This document shows, piece after piece, positions 46,505 through 57,058 of a stretch of DNA of 64,000 nucleotides. The notes below the pieces were generated by a model. That model worked only from the letters and a program-made list of their open reading frames with translations. It ran no database searches and was not told where the DNA came from. Each line of letters begins with the position of its first letter. The first letter of the stretch is position 1. This DNA comes from Mycobacterium sp. Marseille-P9652 (lineage in GTDB: Bacteria; Actinomycetota; Actinomycetes; Mycobacteriales; Mycobacteriaceae): NCBI RefSeq assembly GCF_902652685.1, contig NZ_CACRUY010000015.1, positions 1 to 64,000 of the forward strand, in the 5' to 3' direction. A program made the position numbers and the translations under genes.

Positions 46505-47496
46505 CGCGGCGCGCGGCCGCGGTCGCGCTCGCCGCCGCGCTCCTGCTCGGGTGCACCCACCCCAACGCACAACCGCCCCTGCCGTCCGCCGCCGAACCGC
46601 GAAACGCGCCGCCGCCCAACGCAACCCCGCCGGGGCGGATCGTCGGAGTGGGGGCGGGAGCCGAGGGCGTCGCCGTGGACGGCCGGACGCGTGTCGTCGC
46701 GGTGGCCGTGCGCGACCCCGACCAACTGGTGCTGCTCGACGCCGACTCGCTCGCCGTCACCGCGCGCACGCCGCTGCCCGGCTCGGCGCGCCACCTCCAG
46801 CTGGCCGCGGCCGGTGGCCCCGTGCTGGTGCCGGTCGAGACGGCGAACGCGTTGGTGGAGGTGCAATTACCGGGCGACGCCGCGTCGCCGCCGATCGCGA
46901 CGGGCACCTTCCCCCACGATGCGACCGCCGCCGCGGGCGGCACCGTCTTCGTCGGCAACGAGCACGGCGGCTCGGTGAGCGTCGTGCGCGACGGCACCGT
47001 GGTCAAGGTCTTCACCGGCCTCACCCAGCCCGCCGGACTGGCCGCGTCCGGCGCCGCGGTCGGGGTACTCGACGCCCGCCAGAACACGCTGACGGTCTAC
47101 GACGCCGAACGGCTGTCGGTCGTCGGGGCGGCCCCGGCCGGGGACGGGCCCACCCACCTCGTCGCGGACCGGCACGGCCACCTGATCGCCGTGGACACCC
47201 GCGGCGACGCGATCCGGGTGTTCGATGCCCTGCCGGCGCCGCGGGAGGTCGCGCGCGTCGCGCAGCCGGGCGGCCCCTACGGCGTTGCCTACGACCCAGC
47301 GCGCGACCAACTCTGGGTGGCGTCCTCGGGCGGCAACGAGGTCGTCGGCTACGACATGACCCAGCCGGCGCCGCGCGAGATCCGCCGGATCCCCACCGTG
47401 CAGAACCCCTACACCGTCGGCGTGGACCCGGCGACCGGGCGACTGTTCGTGGCCGGCGTCACCGCGGGCGTCCTGCAGGTGATCGACCCCGGCTGA
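46501..47496 (+). CDS. YncE/SMP-30-like beta-propeller lipoprotein
   Basis: 331 residues. Signal peptide MTRRAAAVALAAALLLGC with lipobox LLLGC (Cys18), a Pro-rich linker, then seven-bladed-propeller repeats with VRDPDQLVLLDADSLAV, GNEHGGSVSVVRDGTVV, LIAVDTRGDAIRVFD, YGVAYDPARDQLWVASSGG and VQNPYTVGVDPATGRLFVAG. It should be a cell-surface lipoprotein that binds ligand or protein. ATGA overlap with the upstream peptidase. I do not recall it at this place in H37Rv, which has the mazEF1 pair. Confidence 0.85.
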   Translation: MTRRAAAVALAAALLLGCTHPNAQPPLPSAAEPRNAPPPNATPPGRIVGVGAGAEGVAVDGRTRVVAVAVRDPDQLVLLDADSLAVTARTPLPGSARHLQLAAAGGPVLVPVETANALVEVQLPGDAASPPIATGTFPHDATAAAGGTVFVGNEHGGSVSVVRDGTVVKVFTGLTQPAGLAASGAAVGVLDARQNTLTVYDAERLSVVGAAPAGDGPTHLVADRHGHLIAVDTRGDAIRVFDALPAPREVARVAQPGGPYGVAYDPARDQLWVASSGGNEVVGYDMTQPAPREIRRIPTVQNPYTVGVDPATGRLFVAGVTAGVLQVIDPG

Positions 47497-47516
47497 CCGG
47501 CCGTAAGATCGTCGGC

Positions 47517-47828
47517 GTGTCCGCGACCGACCGCATCGAGTTGACCATGCTGGCGACGGGGTTGATCCTCATCGCGGCCGGGGCGACCCAGGCGCGGTTC
47601 CGCTACATCACCCACCGCCGCGCGGGGCGCCGCTACTACTGGACGACCTCGGCCATCGGCATCGCCTGCTTCGCGGTGGGGGTGGGCAAGCTCTGGCCGA
47701 ACGCGGTGCTGTCGACGCTGATGTTCATCGCCGTCGTGGTCGGCTCGGCCTACCTCATCACCCCGTACATCAAGATCCGCGGGCGCATCTACGCGGCGTC
47801 ACCCGAGAACCGCCAGCCCGATCCTTAA
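47517..47828 (+). CDS. Small membrane protein, hypothetical
   Basis: 103 residues from GTG 47517. Three hydrophobic helices (ELTMLATGLILIAAGATQA, TSAIGIACFAVGVGKLW, LSTLMFIAVVVGSAYLITPYI) separated by a basic loop (THRRAGRRYYW), and a polar C-terminus. It is 20 bases after the propeller gene. No family recognised. Confidence 0.75.
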   Translation: MSATDRIELTMLATGLILIAAGATQARFRYITHRRAGRRYYWTTSAIGIACFAVGVGKLWPNAVLSTLMFIAVVVGSAYLITPYIKIRGRIYAASPENRQPDP

Positions 47829-47889
47829 GCGCCCGAAACGGTTAAGCTCGGTAACGAACTGGCGGACGGTGTCGAGGAGGGCATGGATC

Positions 47890-48132
47890 ATGGGCGCACT
47901 CAGGTTCATCGGCGTGGCGACGTTGACGGCGATCGCACCCATCGCCATCGCCCTCGGAACCGGCCCGGCGCACGCCGATTCCGACCTCGGGAAACCGTGC
48001 TCGCCGGAGGGGGCGAAGGTCTGGGGAGTCCCGGGCCCCGTCTACTGCGAGCGCCAGGCCGACGGCGGGCTGCAGTGGGTGTCCATTCCCGTGTCGGCGA
48101 TGTGCGTGGCGTTCTGCGTCAACCACCCGTGA
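47890..48132 (+). CDS. Small secreted protein, hypothetical
   Basis: 80 residues. Signal peptide MGALRFIGVATLTAIAPIAIALGTGPAHA, then about 50 mature residues with four Cys (KPCSPEG, YCERQ, MCVAFCVN), enough for two disulfides. GAGGAGGG lies 8 bases before ATG 47890, which decides the start over GTG 47869. No homolog recognised. It faces the convergent gene at 48143, 10 bases away. Confidence 0.75.
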   Translation: MGALRFIGVATLTAIAPIAIALGTGPAHADSDLGKPCSPEGAKVWGVPGPVYCERQADGGLQWVSIPVSAMCVAFCVNHP

Positions 48133-48142
48133 CGGGTCGCCA

Positions 48143-49411
48143 CTAGTCGTCGACGAACACGTCCGGGTTGCGATTCCGGCGCCCGAGCAGCCAGGCGGCG
48201 AGGCAGGCCACCAACCCCAGCCCGCCGTATCCCAGCGCCGAACGCCACCAGGTTTCGGAATGCTGAACCGGCGGCTTGAGCGCTGCGAGCGCGATGAGGA
48301 GGCTGCCGTTGTCGGTCGGCCCGGCGCCCGGTAGCGACTGGGTCTTGGTCACTTTGATCTGCCCGTTGCCGTCGGATTCGCTCACCTGACCCCACGCCAG
48401 GGTGGAGTCGTCGAGCAGGAACGTGTCCTGGCCGCCCGCGGGTTGGCTGTCGTCGTGGCCGAGCACCTGCACCTGGCCGACCACGACGGTCTGGTTGGCC
48501 GCCGCGACATAGGCGGGGACGTCCTGGTACAGCTCGGGTGGGGGCGGCGCGGCGTAGGTCCGGGGCGGCGGGACGTCCGAGCCCGCCGGCGGTATCCAGG
48601 CGCCGCCGTGGAAGCTGCCGGACGCCACGTGGCTGAATCCGACCGCGGTGAACGGGTATTCGCCGGCGGCGGCCACGTCGAGGACGATCCGCCCGCCCGC
48701 CGGCACGAAGGCCTCCCGATAGGCGCCGTTGTAGCGGTAGCGGAAGGTCATCGCCTCACTCAGCGGGTTGTACAGGGCCGGCCGGTGATCCTCGTCGTAG
48801 TCGACGTAGTCCCAGTGCCGGGGCCGCACCAGCTCCTGGTTGCCGGCGTGCACCACGTCGACGTTGCCGTTGTGGGCGTCGACCACGTTCTGCACCTGGT
48901 GGTCGAAGTCGTACACCTGCATCGGCGGCAATGGCGGGTTGGCGGGGTCGATTCGCGTCGCCGGCGCGCCCCTGGCATCCGCGACGGCCTGCGGTGGCGC
49001 GTCCAGCCCTTTGGGGGGCGTCACCACCGACGCGTTCTTCGGCACCCCGGCGCCCCCGAGATTGAGCCGCGGGCTCTGCACCGGAACCGTGCTCGGGGGC
49101 GAAGGACTCGGCGGAATGGCCTTGGGCGTCTGCACCGGCGGAACGGGCTCCAGCGGCAGCGGCTCCGGCGGGGCCTCCGGGGTCGGCAGCGGCAGCCTGG
49201 TCTGGGGTGACTGAACGGGGCGCGGCGGAGCGGGGTGGTCGCACACGTTCGAGGTGTGATACGCCTCGACGAACATCAGGCAGTTCTGGCAGGAGACGGG
49301 GTTGGCCCCGTCGCCCGCACACGGGGCCGCCTGCGCGGGGACGGGAAGGGTGGTGACCACCGAAAACGCGGTGAACACCATCGCGGCCGCGGCCGAGACG
49401 ACCGTGCCCAT
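48143..49411 (-). CDS. Exported proline-rich protein with C-terminal membrane anchor
   Basis: 422 residues from ATG 49411 (the frame opens at 49456). Signal peptide VVSAAAAMVFTAFSVVTTLPVPAQA, a four-Cys N-terminal motif (APCAGDG, VSCQNCLMF, NVCDHP), about 110 residues of Pro-rich linker (LPLPTPEAPPEPLPLEPVPP), a beta-rich domain of roughly 200 residues, then a stop-transfer helix (SALGYGGLGLVACLAAWLLG) and RRNRNPDVFVDD tail. It is a surface protein anchored by its C-terminus. No function recognised; the layout resembles mycobacterial conserved exported proteins of unknown role. Divergent from echA2. Confidence 0.75.
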   Translation of the reverse strand: MGTVVSAAAAMVFTAFSVVTTLPVPAQAAPCAGDGANPVSCQNCLMFVEAYHTSNVCDHPAPPRPVQSPQTRLPLPTPEAPPEPLPLEPVPPVQTPKAIPPSPSPPSTVPVQSPRLNLGGAGVPKNASVVTPPKGLDAPPQAVADARGAPATRIDPANPPLPPMQVYDFDHQVQNVVDAHNGNVDVVHAGNQELVRPRHWDYVDYDEDHRPALYNPLSEAMTFRYRYNGAYREAFVPAGGRIVLDVAAAGEYPFTAVGFSHVASGSFHGGAWIPPAGSDVPPPRTYAAPPPPELYQDVPAYVAAANQTVVVGQVQVLGHDDSQPAGGQDTFLLDDSTLAWGQVSESDGNGQIKVTKTQSLPGAGPTDNGSLLIALAALKPPVQHSETWWRSALGYGGLGLVACLAAWLLGRRNRNPDVFVDD

Positions 49412-49577
49412 TCGACCTTGGCCGATCACTCGCCCGCTGCAGACCTTCCGACACACCCCCGCCGAATCACCATGCTAGCGATCGGTCGCGCGGGCCCGCG
49501 CCTAACCGACGAAAATTGGCCGGGCCGGCCCGAGAGTCGCGCTGGACACGAACCGCGCCACCGACTTCGCTTGACCG

Positions 49578-50483
49578 ATGGCGAACTTCGAGACCCTGCT
49601 GTACGCGACGGCCGGCCCCGTCGCGACCATCACGCTGAACCGCCCGGAACACCTGAACACCATCGTCCCGCCCATGCCCGACGAGATCGAGGCGGCCGTC
49701 GGCCTGGCCGAACGCGATCCGGAGGTCAAGGTCATCGTGCTGCGCGGCGCCGGCCGCGCCTTCTCGGGCGGCTACGACTTCGGCGGCGGCTTCCAGCACT
49801 GGGGCGAAGCCATGATGACCGACGGCCGATGGGACCCGGGCAAGGACTTCGCGATGGTCACCGCCCGCGAGACGGGGCCGACGCAGAAGTTCATGGCGAT
49901 CTGGCGGGCGTCCAAGCCGGTGATCGCGCAGGTCCACGGCTGGTGCCTCGGCGGGGCCAGCGACTACGCGCTGTGCGCCGACCTCGTGATCGCCAGCGAG
50001 GACGCCGTGATCGGCACCCCGTACAGCAGGATGTGGGGCGCCTACCTGACCGGGATGTGGCTCTACCGGTTGAGCCTGGCCAAGGTGAAGTGGCACTCGC
50101 TGACCGGTCGGCCGCTCACCGGGGTGCAGGCCGCCGAGGTCGAACTGATCAACGAGGCGGTGCCCTTCGAGCGGCTCGAGGCCCGCGTCGCGGAGATCGC
50201 CGCGGAGCTGGCGCGAATCCCGTTGTCGCAGTTGCGCGCCCAGAAGCTGATCGTGAACCAGGCCTACGAGAACATGGGCCTGGCGAGCACGCAGATGCTG
50301 GGCGGGATCCTCGACGGCCTGATGCGCAACACCCCCGACGCGCTCGATTTCATCACGATCGCGCAGACCGAGGGCGTGCGCGCGGCGGTCGAGCGGCGCG
50401 ACGGCCCGTTCGGGGACTACAGCCAGGCGCCACCGGAGCTACGGCCCGACCCGAGCCATGTCATCGTCCCAGATCACGACTGA
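49578..50483 (+). CDS. echA2: Enoyl-CoA hydratase/isomerase family protein EchA2 (Rv0456c ortholog)
   Basis: 301 residues. Crotonase fold: ATITLNRPEHLNTIVPPMPD, the oxyanion-hole region VIVLRGAGRAFSGGYDFGGG, VIAQVHGWCLGGASDYALCADLVIAS and NEAVP. The paired Glu of enoyl-CoA hydratases are not clearly seen around GGASDYA and GTPYSRMWG, so it may be an isomerase, thioesterase or hydrolase of the family. ATG 49578. It is 69 bases upstream of Rv0455c. Confidence 0.88.
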   Translation: MANFETLLYATAGPVATITLNRPEHLNTIVPPMPDEIEAAVGLAERDPEVKVIVLRGAGRAFSGGYDFGGGFQHWGEAMMTDGRWDPGKDFAMVTARETGPTQKFMAIWRASKPVIAQVHGWCLGGASDYALCADLVIASEDAVIGTPYSRMWGAYLTGMWLYRLSLAKVKWHSLTGRPLTGVQAAEVELINEAVPFERLEARVAEIAAELARIPLSQLRAQKLIVNQAYENMGLASTQMLGGILDGLMRNTPDALDFITIAQTEGVRAAVERRDGPFGDYSQAPPELRPDPSHVIVPDHD

Positions 50484-50489
50484 TAGTGA

Positions 50490-50999
<510 letters not shown>

Positions 51000-51096
51000 C
51001 GCCAAAGCGGGTTACCGGCGGAACGGTGTCGTTACACTGCGTTTCGCGAGGATAAGGCGGCGACCGCTCCGGCCTTCGGCAGCTGATCGCCCGTGG

Positions 51097-51115
51097 TTTA
51101 CTTAGGCTAGCCTTG
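51097..51115 (+). promoter_or_regulatory. IdeR-type iron box upstream of mmpS4
   Basis: TTTACTTAGGCTAGCCTTG matches 13 of 19 positions of the IdeR/DtxR consensus TTAGGTTAGGCTAACCTAA, and its core AGGCTAGCCT (51104-51113) is a perfect palindrome. TAGGCT inside it fits a mycobacterial -10. It lies about 100 bases before the mmpS4 coding start, where IdeR represses mmpS4-mmpL4 in M. tuberculosis. Confidence 0.75.
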
Positions 51116-51217
51116 GTTGTTCGCCTTCCCGATCACCCAGCCGGGGCAATCGGGAACCGGACATGGGCGAGCGGGCGGATCGTCCGCCGGCGTGCCAACC
51201 GGTAAAGGGGACAGCCG

Positions 51218-51649
51218 ATCTTCAGGTTTCTGTCGCGGTTCTGGATCCCGTTGGTGATCCTGGCGGTAGTCGCCGTCGGGGGCTTCATCGTGGACCGGGT
51301 CCACGGCTACTTCGGCTCGCAGAAGCGCGAATCGTATGCCGACAGCAACCTGCAAAACCCCAAGCCGTTCAACCCGAAGCGCATCGTCTACGAGGTGTTC
51401 GGGCCGCCCGGGACGACCGCCGACATCAGCTACTTCGACGTCAACGGCGATCCCCACCGCGTCGACGGGGCGCCGTTGCCGTGGACGCTGCGCGTCACCA
51501 CCGACAAGGCCGCCATGATGGGCAACCTCATGGCCCGCGCCAGCGGCGACAGCGTCGGCTGCCGGATCACCGTGGACGACGTCGTCAAGGCCGAGCGAAT
51601 CTCCAACGAGGTCCGCGCCTACACGTTCTGCGTGGTGAAGTCCGCGTGA
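51218..51649 (+). CDS. mmpS4: MmpS4, accessory protein of siderophore exporter
   Basis: About 143 residues. One membrane helix ([19 protein letters not shown]) and a small periplasmic beta domain ([39 protein letters not shown]), with two Cys ([18 protein letters not shown]). The start is odd. The frame is closed by TAA at 51203-51205, and no ATG, GTG or TTG occurs until TTG 51251, which would cut off the first part of the helix and the conserved WIPLV. ATC 51218 has AAAGGGGA placed 7 bases before it, so I place the start there; CTG 51230 is another option. It couples to mmpL4 by GTGA. Confidence 0.82.
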   Translation: MFRFLSRFWIPLVILAVVAVGGFIVDRVHGYFGSQKRESYADSNLQNPKPFNPKRIVYEVFGPPGTTADISYFDVNGDPHRVDGAPLPWTLRVTTDKAAMMGNLMARASGDSVGCRITVDDVVKAERISNEVRAYTFCVVKSA

Positions 51650-54522
51650 CCACCCACTTCGCCGGCGCCGGGCCCACCCACACCGAACGGCCGCTCCTCG
51701 CCCGCCTCCTCCACACCTTCGCGGTGCCGATCATCCTGTTCTGGATCGCGGCCGCCGCCGCCTTCAGCCTGTTCGTCCCGTCGCTCGAGGTCGTCGGGCA
51801 GGAACGCTCGGTGTCGCTGAGCCCGCGGGACGCGCCGTCGTTCGAGGCGATGAAGCGCATCGGCCACGCCTTCCGGGAGGGCGAGACCGACAGTTCGGCG
51901 ATGATCGTCCTGGAAAGCAACCAGACCCTCGGCGACGACGCCCACCGGTACTACGACGCGATCGTCCGCAAGCTGCGCGAGGACAAGACGCACGTGCTGA
52001 GCGTCCAGGACTTCTGGGGCGATCCGCTCACCGCGGCCGGCGCCCAGAGCAACGACGGCAAGGCGACGACCGTCCAGGTGAACCTCGCCGGCAACCAGGG
52101 CGAGCCGCTGGCCAACGAATCGGTCGAGGCCGTCCGCAAAATCGTGGCCGGGGTGCCCGCCCCGCCCGGCGTCAAGGCCTACGTCACCGGGGTCGCCGCG
52201 ATGGCCGCGGATCTGCACCACAGCGGCGACAAGTCCACGGCCAGAATCACGGTCACGACGGTCGCGGTCATCCTGATCATGCTGCTGTTCGTGTACCGCT
52301 CGATCGTCACCGTGATCCTGCTGTTGGTCACGGTCGGTTTCGAGTTGACCGCGGCGCGTGGGGCCGTCGCGCTGATGGGCCACACCGGGCTGCTCAACCT
52401 GTCCACCTTCGCGGTCAGCCTGCTCACCTCGCTGGCGATCGCGGCCGGCACCGACTACGGGATCTTCATCATCGGCCGTTACCAGGAGGCGCGGCAGGCC
52501 GGCGAGGACCGGGATTCGGCGTTCTACACCATGTATCGCGGGACCGCTCACGTGATCCTGGGCTCCGGCCTGACGATCGCCGGCGCGACGTTCTGCCTCA
52601 GCTTCACGCGGATGCCGTACTTCCAGACCCTCGGCGTGCCCTGCGCGGTCGGGATGCTGGTCGCCGTGCTGGTCGCGCTCACCCTGGGGCCCGCCGTGCT
52701 GACCGCCGGGAGCCGGTTCGGCCTGTTCGACCCCAAGCGCAGGATCGGTGTCCGCGGCTGGCGCCGCGTCGGCACCGCGGTGGTCCGCTGGCCGTTGCCG
52801 ATCCTGGCCGTCACGCTCGCGATCGCCCTCATCGGCCTGCTCGCCCTGCCCGGCTACAAGGCGAACTACAACGACCGCGAATACCTGCCCAGCTCCATCC
52901 CCGCCAACGAGGGCCTGACGGCCGCGGACCGCCACTTCTCCCAGGCGCGAATGAAGCCGGAAATCCTGATGATCGAGTCGAATCACGACATGCGCAACCC
53001 GACCGACTTCCTGGTGTTGGACCGGCTCGCCAAGGGGATCTTCCGGGTCCCGGGGATCTCGCGCGTCCAGGCAATCACCCGGCCGGACGGGACGACGATG
53101 GACCACACGTCGATCCCGTTCCAGATGAGCATGCAGAACGCGGCGCAGGCACAGAGCATGAAATACCAGCGCGACCAGATGGACAACATGCTCAAGCAGG
53201 CCGACGAGATGACCAGGACCATCGCGACCATGCGGCACATGTACGACCTGATGACGCGACTGGTCGGCGTCACCCACAAGATGGTCGGCGACACCGAGGA
53301 GATGCAGCAGATCACCAATCAGCTGCGCGACGAGATCGCCAACTTCGACGACTTCTGGCGGCCGATCCGCAGCTACTTCTATTGGGAGCGGCACTGTTTC
53401 GACATCCCGATCTGCTGGTCGTTCCGCTCCATCTTCGACGCTCTCGACGGCGTCGATCAGATCGACGACAAGCTGACCGTGCTCGTCGGCGACATCCAGG
53501 AGCTCGACCGGCTGATGCCGGAGATGGTCGCCCAGTTCCCGCCCATGATCGAGACGATGGTGAACATGCGCACCATGATGCTCGACATGCACAGCACCAT
53601 GTCGGGCATCTTCGCGCAGATGGACGAGATGAGTGACAACGCGACGGCCATGGGCCACGCCTTCGACGCGTCCAAGAACGACGACTCGTTCTATCTTCCG
53701 CCAGAGGTGTTCAAGAACAAGGACTTTCGGCGCGCGATGAACAACTTCCTCTCGCCCGACGGGCATTCCGCGCGGTTCATCATCCTGCACCGCGGAGACC
53801 CGGCGTCGGCCGAGGGCATCGCCAGCATCGACAAGATCCGCACCGCGGCCGAAGAGTCGCTCAAGGGAACGCCGTTGGAGGACGCGAAGATCTATCTGGC
53901 GGGGACCGGCGCCGTGTTCAAGGACATCTCCGACGGCGCCCGGTGGGACCTGGTGATCGCCGGAATCTCTTCGCTCTGCCTCATTTTCATCATCATGCTG
54001 ATCCTCACCCGCGCGCTCGTCGCCGCCGCGGTGATCGTGGGCACGGTGGCGCTTTCCTTGGGGGCGTCGTTCGGGCTCTCGGTGCTTGTCTGGCAGGACA
54101 TCCTCGGGATCCAGTTGCACTGGCTCGTGCTGGCGATGTCGGTGATCGTCCTGTTGGCCGTCGGATCGGACTACAACCTGCTGCTGGTCTCGCGCTTCAA
54201 GCAGGAGATCCACGCGGGGCTGAAGACCGGCATCATCCGCTCGATGGGCGGCACCGGGAAGGTGGTGACCAACGCCGGCTTGGTCTTTGCGTTCACGATG
54301 GCGTCCATGGTCGTCAGCGACGTGCGGATCATCGGACAGGTGGGAACCACGATCGGCCTGGGCCTGCTCTTCGACACGCTCATCGTGCGTGCTTTCATGA
54401 CGCCGTCCGTCGCCGCGCTGCTGGGACGGTGGTTCTGGTGGCCGATCCGGGTCCGCTCCCGCCCGCCGCGGGTTCCGTCGCGGCCCGCCGACCGGGACAG
54501 CGCCCTGGCGTACACCGACTAG
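51646..54522 (+). CDS. mmpL4: MmpL4, RND-family siderophore exporter
   Basis: 958 residues from GTG 51646. Twelve membrane helices in the RND pattern, with TM4 [16 protein letters not shown] and TM10 [16 protein letters not shown] carrying the Asp-Tyr proton-relay pairs known in MmpL proteins. The second periplasmic loop (about residues 500-700) holds a long Met/Gln-rich coiled coil ([20 protein letters not shown]) and a Cys pair (Cys584, Cys590 in HCFDIPIC). It exports mycobactin and carboxymycobactin with MmpS4. The C-terminus has an Arg/Pro tail. The next gene starts 2 bases after its stop. Confidence 0.93.
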   Translation: MTTHFAGAGPTHTERPLLARLLHTFAVPIILFWIAAAAAFSLFVPSLEVVGQERSVSLSPRDAPSFEAMKRIGHAFREGETDSSAMIVLESNQTLGDDAHRYYDAIVRKLREDKTHVLSVQDFWGDPLTAAGAQSNDGKATTVQVNLAGNQGEPLANESVEAVRKIVAGVPAPPGVKAYVTGVAAMAADLHHSGDKSTARITVTTVAVILIMLLFVYRSIVTVILLLVTVGFELTAARGAVALMGHTGLLNLSTFAVSLLTSLAIAAGTDYGIFIIGRYQEARQAGEDRDSAFYTMYRGTAHVILGSGLTIAGATFCLSFTRMPYFQTLGVPCAVGMLVAVLVALTLGPAVLTAGSRFGLFDPKRRIGVRGWRRVGTAVVRWPLPILAVTLAIALIGLLALPGYKANYNDREYLPSSIPANEGLTAADRHFSQARMKPEILMIESNHDMRNPTDFLVLDRLAKGIFRVPGISRVQAITRPDGTTMDHTSIPFQMSMQNAAQAQSMKYQRDQMDNMLKQADEMTRTIATMRHMYDLMTRLVGVTHKMVGDTEEMQQITNQLRDEIANFDDFWRPIRSYFYWERHCFDIPICWSFRSIFDALDGVDQIDDKLTVLVGDIQELDRLMPEMVAQFPPMIETMVNMRTMMLDMHSTMSGIFAQMDEMSDNATAMGHAFDASKNDDSFYLPPEVFKNKDFRRAMNNFLSPDGHSARFIILHRGDPASAEGIASIDKIRTAAEESLKGTPLEDAKIYLAGTGAVFKDISDGARWDLVIAGISSLCLIFIIMLILTRALVAAAVIVGTVALSLGASFGLSVLVWQDILGIQLHWLVLAMSVIVLLAVGSDYNLLLVSRFKQEIHAGLKTGIIRSMGGTGKVVTNAGLVFAFTMASMVVSDVRIIGQVGTTIGLGLLFDTLIVRAFMTPSVAALLGRWFWWPIRVRSRPPRVPSRPADRDSALAYTD

Positions 54523-54524
54523 CC

Positions 54525-56192
54525 ATGCCCACGGTCGCACTGATCGGCTTCCTCGGGGGCCTGATCACCGGAATCTCGCCGTGCATCCTGCCGGTGCTGC
54601 CGGTGGTGTTCTTCTCCGGAGCCGTCGGTGGTCAAACCCGTTCGGCCCGGCCATATCTGGTGATCGCCGGGCTGGTCTGTAGCTTCGGCCTGGTGACGCT
54701 GGCCGGTTCGACGCTGCTGTCGGCGCTGCACCTGCCGCAGGATGCGATCCGCTGGGGCGCCCTGGTGGCGCTGACGGTCATCGGGCTGGGCCTGATCTTC
54801 CCGCCGCTGCGGGAATTGATCGAGCGGCCGTTCGCGCGCATTCCGCTGCGCGAAACCCCGCTCGGCAGAAGCGGATTCGGGCTCGGACTCACGCTGGGCG
54901 CCCTGTACGTGCCCTGCGCCGGCCCCGTGCTGGCCGCGATCGTGGTGGCCGGCGGCACCGCGTCGTTGGGCCTCCCGGTCCTGCTGCTGACCGCGACGTT
55001 CGCGGTCGGCACCGCGGTTCCCCTGCTCGTCTTCGCGCTCGCCGGGCGCGGCGTGACACAGCGGGTCGCGGCCTTCCGCCGCCGGCAACGTGCGATCCAG
55101 GCCGCGGGCGGCGTGGCGATGATCGTGCTGGCCGTGGCGCTCGTGTTCAACCTGCCGGCGATGCTGCAGCGCGCCGTCCCCGACTACACCGCCGCCATGC
55201 AGAAAGACCTCGGCGCCAACCACATTCAGCAGCAACTCGGCGCCGCGCCCAAGGGCCAGCTCGCCGACTGCACCGAGGGCGCCGACCAGCTCCAGCAGTG
55301 CGGGCCGGCCCCCGGGGTCACCGGCATCGCCCAGTGGCTCAACACCCCGGGCGGCGCCGCGGTCGACCTCGCCTCGCTGCGCGGCAAGGTGGTGCTCGTC
55401 GACTTCTGGGCGTACTCGTGCATCAACTGCCAGCGGGCCATCGGCCACGTCGTCGACTGGTACGGCCGCTACCGCGACAGCGGATTGGTCGTCCTGGGCG
55501 TGCACACCCCCGAGTACGCGTTCGAACACGTTCCCGCCAACGTCGCCAGCGGTGCGGCCGCGCTGCACATCACCTATCCCGTCGCGCTGGACAACGACTA
55601 CGCGACGTGGAACAACTACCAGAACCTGTACTGGCCGGCCGAATACCTGATCGACGCGAACGGGACGATCCGCCACACCAAGTTCGGCGAGGGCGACTAC
55701 GACGGCACCGAGAGGCTGATCCGGCAGCTGCTCGCCGACGCGAACCCCGGCGCCAGGCTCCCCGCGCCGGCCCACGGGCCGGACACGACTCCCACCGGAC
55801 GGCTCACCCCCGAGACGTATCTGGGCGCCGGCAAGGCCACCTACTACGGCGGCGCCGGTCCGTATCGGGCGGGCACCGCCACCTACGACTACCCGCCCAC
55901 GCTCCCGGCCGACAGGTTCGCCCTGCGTGGGCGCTGGACGCTCGACGACCAGGGCGCCACCGCCGACGGCCCCGACGCCGCCATCCGCCTCGACTACACG
56001 GCCAAGGACGTCTTCGTGGTGGTCGGCGGCACCGGAACCCTCACCGCGAGCCGGGGCGGACGGACGACCACGATGCAGATCGCCGGGCCACCGACGCTGC
56101 ACCGGATCGTGGCCGACCCGACCGCCGCGAGCGACGGGCTGGACCTGGGCGTCAGCCCCGGTCTGCAAGTCTTCTCGTTCACGTTCGGCTAG
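54525..56192 (+). CDS. DipZ-like CcdA-thioredoxin fusion protein
   Basis: 555 residues. CcdA/DsbD-type membrane domain (about 1-212) with the paired Cys20 ([12 protein letters not shown]) and Cys131 ([10 protein letters not shown]), then a periplasmic linker with Cys249 and Cys259, a TlpA-like thioredoxin domain with active site Cys299-Ile-Asn-Cys302 ([13 protein letters not shown]), and a C-terminal carbohydrate-binding-like domain (about 400-555). This is the layout of mycobacterial DipZ (Rv2874), but shorter. It would pass electrons from cytoplasmic thioredoxin to exported disulfides. It begins 2 bases after mmpL4, so it belongs to the iron-regulated transcript. H37Rv has no such gene here. 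Confidence 0.87.
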   Translation: MPTVALIGFLGGLITGISPCILPVLPVVFFSGAVGGQTRSARPYLVIAGLVCSFGLVTLAGSTLLSALHLPQDAIRWGALVALTVIGLGLIFPPLRELIERPFARIPLRETPLGRSGFGLGLTLGALYVPCAGPVLAAIVVAGGTASLGLPVLLLTATFAVGTAVPLLVFALAGRGVTQRVAAFRRRQRAIQAAGGVAMIVLAVALVFNLPAMLQRAVPDYTAAMQKDLGANHIQQQLGAAPKGQLADCTEGADQLQQCGPAPGVTGIAQWLNTPGGAAVDLASLRGKVVLVDFWAYSCINCQRAIGHVVDWYGRYRDSGLVVLGVHTPEYAFEHVPANVASGAAALHITYPVALDNDYATWNNYQNLYWPAEYLIDANGTIRHTKFGEGDYDGTERLIRQLLADANPGARLPAPAHGPDTTPTGRLTPETYLGAGKATYYGGAGPYRAGTATYDYPPTLPADRFALRGRWTLDDQGATADGPDAAIRLDYTAKDVFVVVGGTGTLTASRGGRTTTMQIAGPPTLHRIVADPTAASDGLDLGVSPGLQVFSFTFG

Positions 56193-57048
56193 TGGCGGCC
56201 CCCTGCTTCCGCCGCAGGCCGCCCACGACCGCGACGACGACGCCGACCGCCACCAGCGCGGCGCCGGCAACCAGGGTCACGTCCAGCCAGTGGTGCAGGC
56301 TGGCCTCGGCGTGGGTCACCATGACGTCGCCGATGTCGCGGAGATCGGTGGTGGTGGCGCCGTCGAGCCCGTCGTTGACGTAGGGACGGCCGATCTCGGT
56401 GCCGGCCCAACCCAGCGCGCCGACGATCAGCGCCGAGACGCCCAGGCTGCTGATGGCCTGTCCGCGGCTGCGGGCCGCGGCCAGCGTGAGCAGGGCGCAG
56501 CAACCGCTGAGCACCGCCGCGCCGACGCTCACCCAGGGCCCCCACGTGGCGAACGGCCTGAGCCGTCCCTGCCGCCACGAACCGGGCAACGACGCGGTCA
56601 CCGGAACCCTCAGCGCGGCCGGCACCGCCACGCCCTGACGGCTCAACTGCGCCTGGATCGCGCCGTCTTTGAGCATCGGGGCGACGTCGATCGTCCACGG
56701 ATCACCGGAGCCGCGGTCGGTGAACAACCAGCCGTGCACCGCGCGGTTGGCCTGCTCGAACATCGGCGGAAACGCGGGCCCGGCCGTGAAGGCGCTGGCG
56801 GCCCAGCGCAGCCGCGAGCCGTCGACCGGGTACCGACCGCCGGCGCGGGCGGCGATGAGGGTGACGGCCCGGGTGGTGAGCTCGGAGGCCATGGCGGACT
56901 GCAGTGCCGGGTCGCCGGCCGCCTCGCGCGCCAGCGCGGCGTAGCCGTCGGCGTCGATGATGTGCGCCTGGGCCCACGAGGCGGGTACCGCCACCGCCAG
57001 CGCCACGGTGGCGGCCAACCACGCCAGCACCGCCGCCGCGAATCGCAC
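56179..57048 (-). CDS. Membrane protein, hypothetical
   Basis: 289 residues. A hydrophobic N-terminus ([21 protein letters not shown]), an extracytoplasmic region of about 150 residues ([43 protein letters not shown]), then helices [40 protein letters not shown] and [21 protein letters not shown]. No family recognised. Its 3' end overlaps the dipZ-like gene by 14 bases, tail to tail. It is 10 bases downstream of the DinB gene. Confidence 0.78.
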   Translation of the reverse strand: MRFAAAVLAWLAATVALAVAVPASWAQAHIIDADGYAALAREAAGDPALQSAMASELTTRAVTLIAARAGGRYPVDGSRLRWAASAFTAGPAFPPMFEQANRAVHGWLFTDRGSGDPWTIDVAPMLKDGAIQAQLSRQGVAVPAALRVPVTASLPGSWRQGRLRPFATWGPWVSVGAAVLSGCCALLTLAAARSRGQAISSLGVSALIVGALGWAGTEIGRPYVNDGLDGATTTDLRDIGDVMVTHAEASLHHWLDVTLVAGAALVAVGVVVAVVGGLRRKQGAATSRT

Positions 57049-57058
57049 GCGTGCGAAC

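Noticed and set aside
49457-49577. Possible mazEF1 remnant next to echA2
   Set aside because: The 121 bases between the divergent genes show no MazE/MazF-like frame.
51619-54540. 973-codon open frame on the minus strand opposite mmpL4
   Set aside because: GC-rich third positions leave antisense frames open; the translation is low-complexity Arg/Gly/Asp/Val/His-rich, with no domain, and the plus strand is clearly mmpL4.
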